Source of the DNA: Oscillospiraceae bacterium
Lineage (GTDB): Bacteria; Bacillota; Clostridia; Oscillospirales; Ruminococcaceae
Length of the DNA stretch: 64,000 nt
Assembly: GCA_029007035.1 (NCBI GenBank)
Contig: JAQXHC010000041.1
Span: forward strand, 1 to 64,000
Reading direction: 5' to 3'
Within the stretch, counting starts at the first letter, position 1, and every line of letters starts with the position of its first letter. The translations under genes were made by a program, and so were the position numbers. The notes beneath the pieces are model-generated. The model was not told the DNA's origin. It made no database searches and worked only from the letters and a program-made list of their open reading frames with translations. Positions 26,422-36,149 of the stretch are shown in pieces.

Positions 26422-27792
26422 ATGTCAAACGAAAAAATCCCTTACAAAATTTATCTTGAGGAATCCGAAATGCCGAAGCAGTGGTATAATGTGCGCGCGG
26501 ATATGAAAAAAAAGCCTGCGCCTATGCTCAATCCGGCAACCCTCAAACCCGTAACGGCTGAGGAGCTTTGCCATGTTTTCTGCGACGAGCTTGTGGCACA
26601 GGAGCTTGACGACACATCACCGTATATTGACATTCCCGAAGAAATACAGAATTTTTATAAGATGTACCGTCCTTCGCCGCTGGTGCGTGCATATTGCCTT
26701 GAAAAGGCTCTTGATACTCCGGCGAAAATTTACTATAAATTTGAGGGAAACAACACAAGCGGAAGCCATAAGCTCAATTCCGCGATTGCTCAGGCATATT
26801 ACGCAAAAAAACAGGGACTCAAGGGCGTTACGACCGAGACCGGAGCCGGTCAGTGGGGTACTGCGCTTTCAATGGCGTGCTCGTATTTCGGACTTGACTG
26901 TCAGGTTTACATGGTAAAGGTTTCATATGAACAGAAGCCGTTCAGACGCGAGGTTATGAGAACGTACGGCGCGAATGTCACACCCTCGCCGTCCATGGAT
27001 ACAGCTGTCGGAAGAAAAATCAACGCTGAATTCCCAAATACAAACGGAAGTCTCGGATGTGCGATTTCCGAGGCAGTCGAAGCTGCGACCTCACAGGAAG
27101 GATACCGTTACGTCCTTGGAAGCGTGCTTTCACAGGTTCTGCTTCATCAGTCTGTTATTGGTCTTGAATCGAAAATCGCTATGGATAAGTATGGTATTAA
27201 GCCGGATATAATCATCGGCTGTGCAGGCGGCGGTTCAAATCTTGGCGGACTTATTTCCCCGTTTATGGGAGAAAAGCTCAGAGGCGAGGCTGATTACAGA
27301 TTTATTGCGGTTGAGCCTGCTTCGTGTCCGAGCCTTACAAGAGGCGTTTACGCTTATGATTTCTGTGACACAGGTGCAGTTTGCCCGCTTCAGAAGATGT
27401 ATACCCTTGGCAGCAGCTTCATGCCGTCTCCGAACCATGCCGGCGGACTTCGCTATCATGGTATGAGCGCAATTCTCTCTGAGCTGTATGACCAGAAGCT
27501 CATGGAAGCCGTTTCCGTAGAGCAGACTGCTGTGTTTGAAGCAGCTACACGATTTGCAAGAGTTGAGGGCATACTCCCGGCACCCGAAAGCAGCCATGCC
27601 ATTAAGGCAGCTATTGATGAAGCTCTCAAATGCAAGGAGACAGGCGAAGAAAAGACTATTCTTTTCGGTCTTACAGGTACGGGATATTTTGATATGTATG
27701 CTTATGAGAAGTTCAATGACGGCAAGATGACCGATTACATTCCGACAGACGCGGATATCAAGGCTTCAACCGATAAACTTCCGAAAGTCTGA
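26422..27792 (+). CDS. trpB: Tryptophan synthase beta chain, TrpB2 type
   Basis: 456 residues from ATG 26422 with AAAGGAG upstream; a frame opening at 26365 lies in the terminator. It is a PLP enzyme joining indole and serine to make tryptophan. The Schiff-base Lys is Lys117 in GSHKLNSA. The phosphate loop is GCAGGGSNLGG, and ETGAGQWG carries the family Glu. Length, N-terminal extension (PKQWYNVRADM) and a mid insertion place it in the TrpB2 group, which often occurs without trpA. No other trp gene is nearby, so it probably scavenges indole or works with a distant partner. Controlled by the Trp T-box upstream. Confidence 0.94.
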   Translation: MSNEKIPYKIYLEESEMPKQWYNVRADMKKKPAPMLNPATLKPVTAEELCHVFCDELVAQELDDTSPYIDIPEEIQNFYKMYRPSPLVRAYCLEKALDTPAKIYYKFEGNNTSGSHKLNSAIAQAYYAKKQGLKGVTTETGAGQWGTALSMACSYFGLDCQVYMVKVSYEQKPFRREVMRTYGANVTPSPSMDTAVGRKINAEFPNTNGSLGCAISEAVEAATSQEGYRYVLGSVLSQVLLHQSVIGLESKIAMDKYGIKPDIIIGCAGGGSNLGGLISPFMGEKLRGEADYRFIAVEPASCPSLTRGVYAYDFCDTGAVCPLQKMYTLGSSFMPSPNHAGGLRYHGMSAILSELYDQKLMEAVSVEQTAVFEAATRFARVEGILPAPESSHAIKAAIDEALKCKETGEEKTILFGLTGTGYFDMYAYEKFNDGKMTDYIPTDADIKASTDKLPKV

Positions 27793-27863
27793 TTAACGCG
27801 GCACCGCACAAGAATACTGCATGATTTTGTGCTGAATCTGGGGCGTAAAAAGTTTTCGATTTG

Positions 27864-27892
27864 GCGCAGTCTCAATTTGGGACTGCGCTTTT
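27864..27892 (+). terminator. Terminator of trpB
   Basis: GCGCAGTC (27864-27871) pairs perfectly with GACTGCGC (27881-27888) and is followed by TTTT. The gap between trpB and the hairpin carries a repeat-like segment (27796-27833: CGGCACCGCACAA ... TTGTGC inverted ends). Confidence 0.85.
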
Positions 27893-28001
27893 AATCTGAT
27901 ATACTATTATATATGATATACTGAGCAGAGTTCAGCAAGCGATAAAGATAAAACATAATATTTATTCATTAAAAATTTACAAGCGTTTCTCGAGCAAAGT
28001 G

Positions 28002-28030
28002 TTGCAATGTGCGGCGAATAGTGGTATAAT
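28002..28030 (+). promoter_or_regulatory. SigA promoter of the S10 ribosomal-protein operon
   Basis: TTGCAA (28002-28007), 17-base spacer, TATAAT (28025-28030). The first gene starts at 28363, giving a leader of about 325 bases. Confidence 0.85.
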
Positions 28031-28035
28031 TATCA

Positions 28036-28362
28036 CTGTTGAGTGCGGCAAATGCTGTACTGACTGCAGAAGATATGCGTTGAAACGGAAGGTTGCCGGC
28101 GGTGTGCCGGGTAATTTCCGTGGAGTATGTCCGATTTTAAACCGGGCGATTGAGATAGCGAACACAGTTTGTGGTTGATTTGCGGCACAGCTTGCGTATG
28201 TGTCGGTATACCCTCATTGTGCGTGCACGTCTGATTACTCGGAAAACAATGGTTTTTCGAGCTTTTTTTATCGGATACGGCATGAAACACACGGAAACGT
28301 GTTATCTCAGATTGAGAGTTGTTTCTCAGCCCCCATAAAATATCCCTGAGGAGGCGAAATAA
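28036..28362 (+). promoter_or_regulatory. S10-operon leader with attenuator-like terminator hairpin
   Basis: This 325-base leader has no convincing ORF. At 28238-28261 CTCGGAAAAC pairs with GTTTTTCGAG (one G-T pair) around a 4-base loop, followed by C and T7 (28262-28269), an intrinsic-terminator shape located ~100 bases before rpsJ. A small AACAC/GTGTT hairpin lies after it. Upstream is a GC-rich part rich in inverted segments (28080-28130). In E. coli the S10 leader is an L4-responsive attenuator; whether this one responds to a ribosomal protein is inference. Confidence 0.6.
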
Positions 28363-28677
28363 ATGGCAGTCAACGAAAAAATCAGATTCAAGATCAAGGG
28401 CTACGATCACGCTACTGTTGATATTGCAGCAGCTAAGATCGTCGAGGCAGCCAAGAGAAGCGGTGCAAGAGTTTCGGGTCCTATCCCGCTCCCGACCGAC
28501 AAGGAAGTTGTTACTATCCTTCGTGCTGTTCACAAGTACAAGGACAGCCGCGAGCAGTTCGAGATGAGAACTCACAAGAGGCTCGTAGACGTTATCCGTC
28601 CTACAGAGAAGACAACCGTTGCTCTCGATAAGCTTGAAATCCCTGCAGGCGTAGACGTTGTAATGGAAGTTAAGTAA
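28363..28677 (+). CDS. rpsJ: 30S ribosomal protein S10
   Basis: 104 residues, the normal S10 length, with the extended-loop sequence [13 protein letters not shown] and the [17 protein letters not shown] stretch that contacts 16S rRNA; also the partner of NusB in antitermination. ATG with GAGGAGG upstream. First gene of the S10-spc-alpha superoperon. Unusually, 100 bases of GC-rich, hairpin-forming sequence separate it from rplC. Confidence 0.98.
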   Translation: MAVNEKIRFKIKGYDHATVDIAAAKIVEAAKRSGARVSGPIPLPTDKEVVTILRAVHKYKDSREQFEMRTHKRLVDVIRPTEKTTVALDKLEIPAGVDVVMEVK

Positions 28678-28718
28678 TTCCGTACACGCGCCCGGAATAC
28701 CGCGGTGGGACGCGGAAT

Positions 28719-28732
28719 GGCGGTAGTCCGCC
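28719..28732. repeat. Small hairpin repeat GGCGG-YAGT-CCGCC, copy A
   Basis: GGCGGTAGTCCGCC in the GC-rich 100-base gap between rpsJ and rplC. Differs from copies B and C by one base in the loop. Confidence 0.5.
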
Positions 28733-28777
28733 GGTCACGTTGATTTATTCAACCAATAACCTAAGGAGGAAATGAAA

Positions 28778-29410
28778 ATGCAGAAAGGCATTATCGGCAA
28801 GAAAATCGGTATGACACAGATTTTCGACGAGTCGGGAAAGGTTATTCCCGTAACAGTAGTTGAAGCAGGTCCCTGCGTTGTTGTTCAGAAGAAGACTGTT
28901 GAGAACGACGGCTATGCAGCTCTCCAGCTTGGCTACGGTGATGTAAAGGTTCAGAGAATGAACAAGCCTATGAAAGGTCACTTCGATAAGAGCGATGTTG
29001 CTTACAAGGCAACTCTCAAAGAGTTCAGACTTGACGACTGTGATGCTCTTAACGTAGGAGACATTGTAAAGGCTGATATTTTTGCAGTCGGCGATTCGAT
29101 CGATGTTGTCGGCACAAGCAAAGGTAAGGGATTCGCCGGTGCAATCAAGCGCCACAATCAGCACAGACTTAAGGAAACTCACGGTACCGGTCCTGTTCAC
29201 AGACAGGCAGGTTCAATGGGTGCCTGCTCTTCACCTTCAAGAATTTACAAGGGCAAGGGCATGGCAGGTCACATGGGTGCTGAGCAGGTAACCGTTCAGA
29301 ATCTCGAAGTTGTTAAGATAGACGCAGAAAACAATCTCATTGCTATCAAGGGTGCAGTTCCCGGCCCTAAGGGCGGAATCGTTTATATCGTTGACAGCGT
29401 AAAGGCTTGA
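28778..29410 (+). CDS. rplC: 50S ribosomal protein L3
   Basis: 210 residues from ATG 28778, 8 bases after AGGAGG; the in-frame ATG at 28772 is too close to that site. L3 nucleates 50S assembly near the peptidyl-transferase centre. Recognised by the [14 protein letters not shown] start and by the SKGKGFAG and [20 protein letters not shown] loop that reaches toward the active site. Followed closely by rplD. Confidence 0.98.
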   Translation: MQKGIIGKKIGMTQIFDESGKVIPVTVVEAGPCVVVQKKTVENDGYAALQLGYGDVKVQRMNKPMKGHFDKSDVAYKATLKEFRLDDCDALNVGDIVKADIFAVGDSIDVVGTSKGKGFAGAIKRHNQHRLKETHGTGPVHRQAGSMGACSSPSRIYKGKGMAGHMGAEQVTVQNLEVVKIDAENNLIAIKGAVPGPKGGIVYIVDSVKA

Positions 29411-29427
29411 GGAAGGAGGAAGCATAA

Positions 29428-30051
29428 ATGTCTACAATTTCAGTATTTGATATGACCGGCAAGCAGGTTTCGGAGACAGAGCTTTCCGATGCTGTTTTCG
29501 GTGTTACTCCGAATGAAGCTGTTATGCACGCTATGGTCGTTAATTATCTCGCTAATCAGAGACAGGGCACACAGTCAACTCTTACTCGTACAGAAGTAAG
29601 CGGCGGCGGAAGAAAGCCCTGGAGACAGAAGGGCACCGGCCATGCAAGACAGGGCTCAACACGTGCTCCTCAGTGGTATCACGGCGGAGTTGCTCTCGGA
29701 CCTAAGCCAAGAGATTACAGCTATACACTCAATAAAAAGGTTAGAAGACTTGCTATGAAGTCTGCTCTTTCCACAAAGGTTATCGACAATAACATGATCG
29801 TTCTTGATTCTCTTGAGCTTGAGGGATATAAGACAAAGACTGTTGTTGATATGCTCAAGGCTCTCGGAGTTGAGGGCAAGGCTCTCATCGTTACCGCAGA
29901 GGCTGACGACAAGGTAATCAAAAGCGCAGCTAACATCCCCGGTGTTAAGACTGCCGCTGTAAACACTCTTAATGTATACGATATTCTCAACTATGACAAG
30001 TTCATCGTTGTTAAGAATGCCGTTGGAAAAATCGAGGAGGTGTACGCATAA
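29428..30051 (+). CDS. rplD: 50S ribosomal protein L4
   Basis: 207 residues. The long exit-tunnel loop is visible as [20 protein letters not shown]4 lines the nascent-peptide tunnel and, in E. coli, represses its own operon through the S10 leader; a long leader also exists here. ATG with AGGAGGAAG upstream; the stop overlaps the rplW start by one base (TAATG). Confidence 0.98.
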   Translation: MSTISVFDMTGKQVSETELSDAVFGVTPNEAVMHAMVVNYLANQRQGTQSTLTRTEVSGGGRKPWRQKGTGHARQGSTRAPQWYHGGVALGPKPRDYSYTLNKKVRRLAMKSALSTKVIDNNMIVLDSLELEGYKTKTVVDMLKALGVEGKALIVTAEADDKVIKSAANIPGVKTAAVNTLNVYDILNYDKFIVVKNAVGKIEEVYA

Positions 30052-30344
30052 TGAAAGCGCCCCAGGATATTATCTTAAAGCCCGTTATTACCGAAAAGAG
30101 CATGGACGGACTTCAGGCAGGCAAGTACACCTTTAAGGTTGCTACGGACGCCAACAAGACCGAAATCAAGTCCGCCGTTGAAAAACTCTTCGGAGTTAAG
30201 GTGGCTAAGGTCAACACCATGAACTGCACAGGACGCACAAAGCGCGTAGGCAGATTCATCGGCAAGAAGTCCGACTGGAAGAAGGCTATTGTTACTCTTA
30301 CAGAGGATTCAAAGTCAATTGAATTCTTCGACGGAATGTATTAA
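30051..30344 (+). CDS. rplW: 50S ribosomal protein L23
   Basis: 97 residues. L23 sits at the tunnel exit, where trigger factor and SRP dock. Recognised by [12 protein letters not shown] at the start and GRTKRVGR. Overlaps the rplD stop by one base. A ~65-base gap to rplB follows. Confidence 0.97.
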   Translation: MKAPQDIILKPVITEKSMDGLQAGKYTFKVATDANKTEIKSAVEKLFGVKVAKVNTMNCTGRTKRVGRFIGKKSDWKKAIVTLTEDSKSIEFFDGMY

Positions 30345-30408
30345 GCCGAACACCCGGACAAGTATGGGAGTAATGCTCCCGCAAAAACGCATTTAAGGAG
30401 TGAAATAA

Positions 30409-31242
30409 ATGGCAATTAAGACCTATAAGCCTACGACACCGTCGAGACGTCAGATGACTGTTACCGATTACTCGCAGCTGTCAAAGGTTGAGCCGGAAAA
30501 GAGCCTTCTCGAACCTATGAAGAAAAAGTCGGGAAGAAACAGCTACGGCAGAATTACCGTTCGTCACAGAGGCGGCGGAAACAGAAGAAAATATCGTATT
30601 ATCGATTTCAAGCGTAATAAAGACAATATGGTTGCTACCGTTCTTACTCTTGAATACGACCCGAACAGAAGCGCATTTATCGCTCTCGTTCAGTACGAGG
30701 ACGGCGAGAAGAGATACATCCTCGCTCCCAACGGACTTAAGGTCGGCGACAAGATCGAATCCGGTGAAGACGCTGATATCAAACCCGGTAACGCTCTCAA
30801 GCTTGCTGATATTCCGGTTGGTACCTTTATCCACGCTATCGAGCTTTATCCCGGCAAGGGCGCTCAGCTCGTAAGAAGCGCAGGAAATCAGGCTCAGCTC
30901 ATGGGTAAGGAAGGCGCTTATGCACTTGTAAGACTTCCCTCCGGCGAGATGAGAAAGATCGCAATCGGCTGTAAGGCAACAATCGGTCAGGTTTCAAACC
31001 TCGATCACGAAAACGTAAACTACGGTAAAGCAGGCAGAGTCCGCAACATGGGCTGGAGACCTACTGTAAGAGGTTCCGTTATGAACCCGAATGACCATCC
31101 GCACGGCGGTGGTGAGGGTAAATCGCCTATCGGACGTCCTGGACCTGTTACACCTTGGGGTAAGCCGGCACTCGGTTACAAGACTCGTAAAAAGCATCAC
31201 AGAACCGATAAATTTATCGTAAAGCGCCGCAACGGCAAATAA
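30409..31242 (+). CDS. rplB: 50S ribosomal protein L2
   Basis: 277 residues, standard length. L2 supports subunit association and peptidyl transfer. Motifs: [18 protein letters not shown] near the start and the conserved C-terminal loop [15 protein letters not shown], including the functionally important His. ATG with AAGGAG upstream. Confidence 0.98.
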   Translation: MAIKTYKPTTPSRRQMTVTDYSQLSKVEPEKSLLEPMKKKSGRNSYGRITVRHRGGGNRRKYRIIDFKRNKDNMVATVLTLEYDPNRSAFIALVQYEDGEKRYILAPNGLKVGDKIESGEDADIKPGNALKLADIPVGTFIHAIELYPGKGAQLVRSAGNQAQLMGKEGAYALVRLPSGEMRKIAIGCKATIGQVSNLDHENVNYGKAGRVRNMGWRPTVRGSVMNPNDHPHGGGEGKSPIGRPGPVTPWGKPALGYKTRKKHHRTDKFIVKRRNGK

Positions 31243-31263
31243 TCTGAAAGGAGGAACAAGCTA

Positions 31264-31548
31264 ATGAGCAGAAGCATTAAAAAGGGCCCTTATGTCCAGG
31301 AAGTTCTCCTTAAGAGGGTTGTGGCAATGAATGAAGCAGGCGAAAAGAAGGTTCTTAAGACATGGAGCCGTTCTTCAACGATTTTCCCTGATTTCGTTGG
31401 TCATACATTCGCTGTTCACGACGGACGCAAGCACGTTCCGGTATACGTAACAGAGGATATGGTTGGTCATAAGCTCGGCGAGTTTGCACCTACAAGAACC
31501 TACAAGGGTCACGCAGGCTCAAAGACATCAAACAACGGTAAGAAATAA
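31264..31548 (+). CDS. rpsS: 30S ribosomal protein S19
   Basis: 94 residues. S19 binds the 30S head with S13. Recognised by [27 protein letters not shown] and the terminal [15 protein letters not shown] with AGGAGG upstream. Confidence 0.98.
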   Translation: MSRSIKKGPYVQEVLLKRVVAMNEAGEKKVLKTWSRSSTIFPDFVGHTFAVHDGRKHVPVYVTEDMVGHKLGEFAPTRTYKGHAGSKTSNNGKK

Positions 31549-31566
31549 GCGGAAGGAGGAGTTCAG

Positions 31567-31902
31567 ATGGAAGCAAGAGCTTATTTGAGAAATGCTCGTA
31601 TATCGCCGAGAAAGGTACAGATTGTTCTTGATTTGATCAGAAATAAGCCTGTTGACCTCGCTTTGGCTAACTTGGACCTTACTCCGAAGGCTGCAAGTCC
31701 TATCGTTGCTAAGCTTGTAAAGTCCGCTATGGCTAACGCTGAGAATAACTTCAGCATGGATAAGGATAACCTCTACGTTGCAGAGTGCTTCGTAACACCG
31801 GGTCCTATCATGAAGAGAATCATGCCAAGAGCACAGGGCAGAGCATTTAGAATTTTAAAGAGAACATCACACATTACAGTTGTTCTTAAAGAAAAAGAAT
31901 AA
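31567..31902 (+). CDS. rplV: 50S ribosomal protein L22
   Basis: 111 residues. L22 has a globular part outside the subunit and a beta-hairpin in the exit tunnel; the hairpin tip is at [15 protein letters not shown]. Start region [16 protein letters not shown] is canonical. Macrolide-resistance insertions in other species map to this loop; none are seen here. Confidence 0.98.
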   Translation: MEARAYLRNARISPRKVQIVLDLIRNKPVDLALANLDLTPKAASPIVAKLVKSAMANAENNFSMDKDNLYVAECFVTPGPIMKRIMPRAQGRAFRILKRTSHITVVLKEKE

Positions 31903-31921
31903 TCCCAAGGAGGTTTGAATA

Positions 31922-32707
31922 ATGGGCCAGAAAGTTAATCCGCACGGTCTTCGTGTCGGCGTTATTAAAGATTGGGATTCACGCTGGTATGCCAATAAGG
32001 CAGATTTCGGCGACACTCTTGTTGAGGACTACAATGTTCGTAACTTCATTAAGAAGAGCTTGTATGCAGCAGGTGTTCCGAGAATCGAAATCGAGCGTTT
32101 CGCCGATAAGGTTAGAATCCACATTCACTGCGCTAAGCCGGGTATCGTAATCGGCAGAGGCGGTGCTGAAATTGAAAAGCTTAGAGTTCAGCTCGAGGCT
32201 ATGATGAAGAAACAGGTTTTCATCAATATAATCGAAGTTAAGCAGCCTGATCTGAGTTCGCAGCTCGTAGCCGAGAAAATTGCTCTCGACCTCGAGAACA
32301 GAGTTTCATTCAGACGTGCTATGAAGCAGTCTATCGGCAGAACCATGAGACTCGGCGCAAAGGGTATCAAGGTTAAGGTTTCAGGCAGACTTGCCGGAGC
32401 TGAAATCGCAAGAAGTGAAAGCTACCACGAGGGTACAATTCCGCTTCAGACAATCCGTGCAGATATCGATTACGGCTTTGCCGAGGCTGATACAACCTAC
32501 GGTAAAATCGGCGTTAAGGTTTGGATTTACAAGGGCGAGGTTCTCAAGGGCGACGCTGCTAAGGCTGCCGAGAAGAGAGAGAAGATCGAGCGTAAAAACG
32601 AACCCAGAAATAACGACAGACGCCGCCGCGACGACAGACGTGACGGTAACAGACGCGGCGGAAGAAATTTCAACCGCGACGCTAAAAGAGAAGGAGGTAA
32701 CCGATAA
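31922..32707 (+). CDS. rpsC: 30S ribosomal protein S3 with basic C-terminal tail
   Basis: 261 residues, about 40 longer than typical S3. The KH domain motif is [12 protein letters not shown], and the start [12 protein letters not shown] is canonical. S3 forms the mRNA entry site with S4 and S5. From about residue 213 the chain is a low-complexity Arg/Asn/Asp/Gly tail with RGG-like repeats ([17 protein letters not shown]), probably disordered and RNA-binding. The stop overlaps the rplP ATG by one base. Confidence 0.97.
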   Translation: MGQKVNPHGLRVGVIKDWDSRWYANKADFGDTLVEDYNVRNFIKKSLYAAGVPRIEIERFADKVRIHIHCAKPGIVIGRGGAEIEKLRVQLEAMMKKQVFINIIEVKQPDLSSQLVAEKIALDLENRVSFRRAMKQSIGRTMRLGAKGIKVKVSGRLAGAEIARSESYHEGTIPLQTIRADIDYGFAEADTTYGKIGVKVWIYKGEVLKGDAAKAAEKREKIERKNEPRNNDRRRRDDRRDGNRRGGRNFNRDAKREGGNR

Positions 32708-33129
32708 TGCTGCTTCCAAAGAGAGTTAAATACCGCAGAGTCCACAGAGGACGTCTTAAGGGTAAGGCATACAGAGGAAACAAGGTAACTTACGGCGATT
32801 ACGGTCTTCAGGCACTTGAGCCTGCATGGATTACCTCCAACCAGATCGAGTCCGCCCGTATCGCTATGACACGTTATATCAAGAGAGGCGGTCAGGTCTG
32901 GATCAAGATTTTCCCCGACAAGCCTATCACAGAAAAGCCTGCTGAAACACGAATGGGTTCCGGTAAAGGTTCACCTGAGTATTGGGTAGCGGTTGTTAAG
33001 CCCGGCAGAGTGCTCTTTGAAATCAAGGGCGTTCCCGAGGAAACCGCAAGAGAGGCTATGCGTCTCGCAATGCATAAGCTCCCCATCAAGTGCAAGTTTG
33101 TAGCTAAGGAAGAAGGAGGAGAGCAGTAA
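32707..33129 (+). CDS. rplP: 50S ribosomal protein L16
   Basis: 140 residues. L16 helps organise the A-site of the 50S subunit. Motifs [25 protein letters not shown] and [19 protein letters not shown] are canonical. One-base overlaps at both ends (rpsC stop, rpmC start) indicate tight translational coupling. Confidence 0.98.
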   Translation: MLLPKRVKYRRVHRGRLKGKAYRGNKVTYGDYGLQALEPAWITSNQIESARIAMTRYIKRGGQVWIKIFPDKPITEKPAETRMGSGKGSPEYWVAVVKPGRVLFEIKGVPEETAREAMRLAMHKLPIKCKFVAKEEGGEQ

Positions 33130-33326
33130 TGAAGGCATCTGAGATTAAAGAAATGTCAGTTGACGAGATGAATCAGCAGCTTGTAAGCCTGAAGGAAGAG
33201 CTCTTCAACCTTCGCTTCCAGCTTGCAGTAAATCAGCTCGACAATACAGCAAGAATCAAGGCTGTAAAGAAGGATATTGCCCGCATTAAAACAACTCTGC
33301 GCGCTGCAGAGCTTGCGCAGCAGTAA
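33129..33326 (+). CDS. rpmC: 50S ribosomal protein L29
   Basis: 65 residues, two helices; [19 protein letters not shown] and IARIKT are typical. L29 lies near the tunnel exit beside L23. The ATG overlaps the rplP stop. Confidence 0.97.
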   Translation: MKASEIKEMSVDEMNQQLVSLKEELFNLRFQLAVNQLDNTARIKAVKKDIARIKTTLRAAELAQQ

Positions 33327-33345
33327 GAAAGGGAGGATTTAGCTA

Positions 33346-33606
33346 ATGTCTACTGAGAGAAACCTTAGAAAAACAAGAGTAGGTAAGGTTGTAAGCGATA
33401 AGATGGATAAAACCGTCGTAGTTGCTATCGTTGATAACGTTAAACACCCGCTTTATAAGAAAATCATCAAGCGCACCGTTAAGCTCAAGGCTCACGACGA
33501 GAAGAATGAGTGCAGAATCGGTGACCGCGTTGAGGTTATGGAAACACGTCCGCTTTCAAAGGATAAGAGATGGCGTGTTACAAATATTCTCGAAAGAGCT
33601 AAGTAA
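33346..33606 (+). CDS. rpsQ: 30S ribosomal protein S17
   Basis: 86 residues, an OB-fold early-assembly 16S rRNA binder. [19 protein letters not shown] at the start and the [20 protein letters not shown] region are canonical. ATG with GGGAGG upstream. Confidence 0.98.
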   Translation: MSTERNLRKTRVGKVVSDKMDKTVVVAIVDNVKHPLYKKIIKRTVKLKAHDEKNECRIGDRVEVMETRPLSKDKRWRVTNILERAK

Positions 33607-33646
33607 TTTTTGATAGAAGCTTAATGCTTGAAAGGAGGAACTCGCT

Positions 33647-34015
33647 GTGATACAGATGCAGACTTATCTTAAAGTCGCTGATAACACCGGAGCCAAGGAG
33701 CTTATGTGTATCAGAGTTCTGGGAGGCACACGCAGAAGATATGCAAATATCGGAGACGTTGTGGTTGCTTCTGTTAAGAAAGCAACACCCGGAGGCGTTG
33801 TAAAGAAGGGCGATGTTGTAAAGGCAGTTATCGTTCGTTCAGCAAAGGGTCTCAGAAGAGAGGACGGAACTTATATTCGTTTCGATGAGAACGCTGCTGT
33901 TATTATTAAGGAAGACAAGAACCCTAAGGGAACCCGTATTTTCGGACCTGTTGCTAAGGAGCTCCGCGAAAAGGAGTATACAAAAATCCTCAGCCTCGCT
34001 CCCGAAGTACTTTGA
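33647..34015 (+). CDS. rplN: 50S ribosomal protein L14
   Basis: 122 residues, beginning at GTG 33647, nine bases after GGAGG. L14 forms an intersubunit bridge. [20 protein letters not shown] and the ending [11 protein letters not shown] are canonical. Confidence 0.98.
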   Translation: MIQMQTYLKVADNTGAKELMCIRVLGGTRRRYANIGDVVVASVKKATPGGVVKKGDVVKAVIVRSAKGLRREDGTYIRFDENAAVIIKEDKNPKGTRIFGPVAKELREKEYTKILSLAPEVL

Positions 34016-34033
34016 TGGAGGTGCAAAAAGATT

Positions 34034-34387
34034 ATGAGTAAAGTTCACGTTAAAACAGGTGATACCGTAATCCTTCTCACCGGCAAGTACGAGGATAAGT
34101 TCGAAAAGAACGGCGACAGAAAGACCGGTAAGGTCGTTGAAGTCAGCCCCAAGGAGGACAAGGTAATCGTTGAGGGAATCAACGTAATCACAAAGCACGT
34201 TAAGCCTACAAGAATGGGTGAAAAGGGCGGAATCATCAAGACAGAAGCTCCTGTTTATGCTTCAAAGGTTCAGCTTGTATGCCCTAAGTGCGGCAAGCCT
34301 ACAAGAGTAGGTCACGTTGTTGAAACAGACGGCGACAAAAAGACTAAGCTCCGTGTTTGCAAGAAATGCGGCAAGTCATTCAACTAA
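34034..34387 (+). CDS. rplX: 50S ribosomal protein L24 with C-terminal zinc ribbon
   Basis: 117 residues. The KOW domain (KTGDTVILLTGKYE) initiates 50S assembly. The last ~35 residues hold CPKCGK and CKKCGK pairs, a zinc-ribbon extension common in Firmicute L24. Confidence 0.97.
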   Translation: MSKVHVKTGDTVILLTGKYEDKFEKNGDRKTGKVVEVSPKEDKVIVEGINVITKHVKPTRMGEKGGIIKTEAPVYASKVQLVCPKCGKPTRVGHVVETDGDKKTKLRVCKKCGKSFN

Positions 34388-34405
34388 TTAAGAAGGAGAA
34401 ACGAC

Positions 34406-34945
34406 ATGGCTACATTAAAGGATTATTACAATAGCACCGTTGCTCCTGCAATGATGAAGAAATTCGGCTACAAGAGCGTTATGCAGATTCCTAAGCTTGA
34501 CAAGGTTGTTATCAACGTTGGTGCAGGCGAAGCAAAGGATAATGCCAAGGTTATCGACGCTATCAAGACTGACCTCGCTGCTATTACAGGTCAGCAGCCC
34601 GTAGTCTGCAGAGCTAAGAAGTCGGTTGCTAACTTCAAGCTTCGTGAGGGAATGCCAATCGGCGTTAAGGTTACTCTCAGAGGCGAAAGAATGTACGAAT
34701 TCGTATATAAGCTCTTTAACATTGCTTTCCCGCGTGTTCGTGACTTCAGAGGTATCAACGGAAATTCATTCGACGGCAAGGGCAACTACTCAACAGGTAT
34801 CAAGGAGCAGCTTATCTTCCCCGAAATCGAGTATGATAAGATCGACAAGGTTCGCGGAATGGATATCAACTTCATTACAACGGCTCAGACCGATGAAGAA
34901 GCTAAAGAGCTCCTTACCCTTATGGGCGCTCCGTTCGCTAAGTAA
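34406..34945 (+). CDS. rplE: 50S ribosomal protein L5
   Basis: 179 residues, standard. L5 binds 5S rRNA and contacts the P-site t[23 protein letters not shown], the RRAK-like [21 protein letters not shown] and the [16 protein letters not shown] region are canonical. ATG with GAAGGAG upstream. Confidence 0.98.
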   Translation: MATLKDYYNSTVAPAMMKKFGYKSVMQIPKLDKVVINVGAGEAKDNAKVIDAIKTDLAAITGQQPVVCRAKKSVANFKLREGMPIGVKVTLRGERMYEFVYKLFNIAFPRVRDFRGINGNSFDGKGNYSTGIKEQLIFPEIEYDKIDKVRGMDINFITTAQTDEEAKELLTLMGAPFAK

Positions 34946-34962
34946 TCAGGGAGGATTTTTAA

Positions 34963-35148
34963 ATGGCTAAGAAGGCAATGATAAACAAGCAGCAGAGAAC
35001 TCCCAAGTATTCCACAAGAGCATATAACAGATGCAAGATTTGTGGCAGACCGCACGCATATCTCAGAAAGTTCGGCATCTGCCGTATATGTTTCAGAGAG
35101 CTTGCACACGACGGTCAGATTCCGGGTGTTAAGAAGGCAAGCTGGTAA
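34963..35148 (+). CDS. rpsZ: 30S ribosomal protein S14, zinc-binding type Z
   Basis: 61 residues, the short S14 form. Two CxxC pairs (CKICGRP and CRICF) bind zinc. Conserved ending [16 protein letters not shown]. The type Z form fits a Gram-positive genome; a zinc-independent paralogue is not seen here. Confidence 0.98.
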   Translation: MAKKAMINKQQRTPKYSTRAYNRCKICGRPHAYLRKFGICRICFRELAHDGQIPGVKKASW

Positions 35149-35172
35149 AATACAAAAAGGAGGTCATTCGGC

Positions 35173-35571
35173 ATGCAAATCACTGATACAATAGCAGATC
35201 TTTTAACAAGAATTCGTAATGCGAATACTGCAAAGCACGCCACAGTTGACGTTCCCGCTTCAAATGTTAAGAAGGCTATCACACAGATTCTCGTTGACGA
35301 GGGCTATGTAAAGGGCTTCCAGATCATCGAAGACGGTAAGCAGGGTGTTATCAGAATCACGCTTAAATACGGCGACAACAAGTCACCGGTTATTACGGGC
35401 TTACGCAGAGTTTCAAAGCCCGGTCTGCGTATCTACTCAAGCTGCGCAGATATGCCCAAGGTCAGAAAAGGCCTTGGCATCGCAATCGTTTCAACCTCAA
35501 AGGGAATCGTAACCGACAAGAAAGCAAGAGAGCTTAACGTTGGCGGCGAGGTTCTCGCATACATCTGGTAA
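35173..35571 (+). CDS. rpsH: 30S ribosomal protein S8
   Basis: 132 residues. S8 is a primary binder of 16S rRNA helix 21 and represses the spc operon in E. coli. [14 protein letters not shown] at the start and ISTSKGI-like [16 protein letters not shown] at the end are canonical. ATG with AGGAGG upstream. Confidence 0.98.
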   Translation: MQITDTIADLLTRIRNANTAKHATVDVPASNVKKAITQILVDEGYVKGFQIIEDGKQGVIRITLKYGDNKSPVITGLRRVSKPGLRIYSSCADMPKVRKGLGIAIVSTSKGIVTDKKARELNVGGEVLAYIW

Positions 35572-35584
35572 GGAGGAAGCTGAT

Positions 35585-36130
35585 ATGTCAAGAATCGGTA
35601 GAATGCCTATTAGCGTACCCGCAGGTGTAGAGGTTAAGAACGACAACAACTGCATCACAGTCAAGGGACCTAAGGGCGAGCTTACAAAGCAGTTCAGCAC
35701 AGAGCTCGGCATTGAGGTTGCTGAAGGCGTTATCAACGTAACAAGACCCAGCGATGATAAAAAGCATCGTTCACTTCACGGTCTTACAAGAACCCTTATT
35801 GCCAACATGGTTGAGGGTGTAACAAACGGTTACTCAAAAACTCTCGAGATTGAGGGTGTCGGCTACCGTGCTGCAAAGAGCGGCAACAAGGTTAATCTCA
35901 ACCTTGGTTTCTCACATCCTGTTGTAATCGAGGAAACAGCTTCAATCAAGCTTGATGTTCCTCAGCCAAACAAGATCGTGGTAAGCGGTATCGACAAGCA
36001 GGCTGTAGGTCAGTTTGCAGCTGAAATTCGTGAAAAGCGTCCGCCTGAGCCGTATAAGGGCAAGGGTATCAGATATGCCGGCGAGCACATCATCCGCAAG
36101 GAAGGTAAGGCCGGTAAGGGCAAGAAGTAA
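35585..36130 (+). CDS. rplF: 50S ribosomal protein L6
   Basis: 181 residues from ATG 35585 (AGGAGG upstream); a longer frame to 35540 overlaps rpsH and is rejected. L6 lies at the factor-binding site. [16 protein letters not shown] and the closing [18 protein letters not shown] are canonical. Confidence 0.98.
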   Translation: MSRIGRMPISVPAGVEVKNDNNCITVKGPKGELTKQFSTELGIEVAEGVINVTRPSDDKKHRSLHGLTRTLIANMVEGVTNGYSKTLEIEGVGYRAAKSGNKVNLNLGFSHPVVIEETASIKLDVPQPNKIVVSGIDKQAVGQFAAEIREKRPPEPYKGKGIRYAGEHIIRKEGKAGKGKK

Positions 36131-36149
36131 TTAGAAGGAGCAAATTGCT

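Noticed and set aside
32381-32745. Two extra frames across the rpsC 3' end
   Set aside because: They mirror the Arg-rich tail; rpsC frame and rplP coupling are decisive.
35540-35584. Longer start for L6
   Set aside because: It lies inside rpsH; ATG 35585 has AGGAGG and gives the standard L6 N-terminus.
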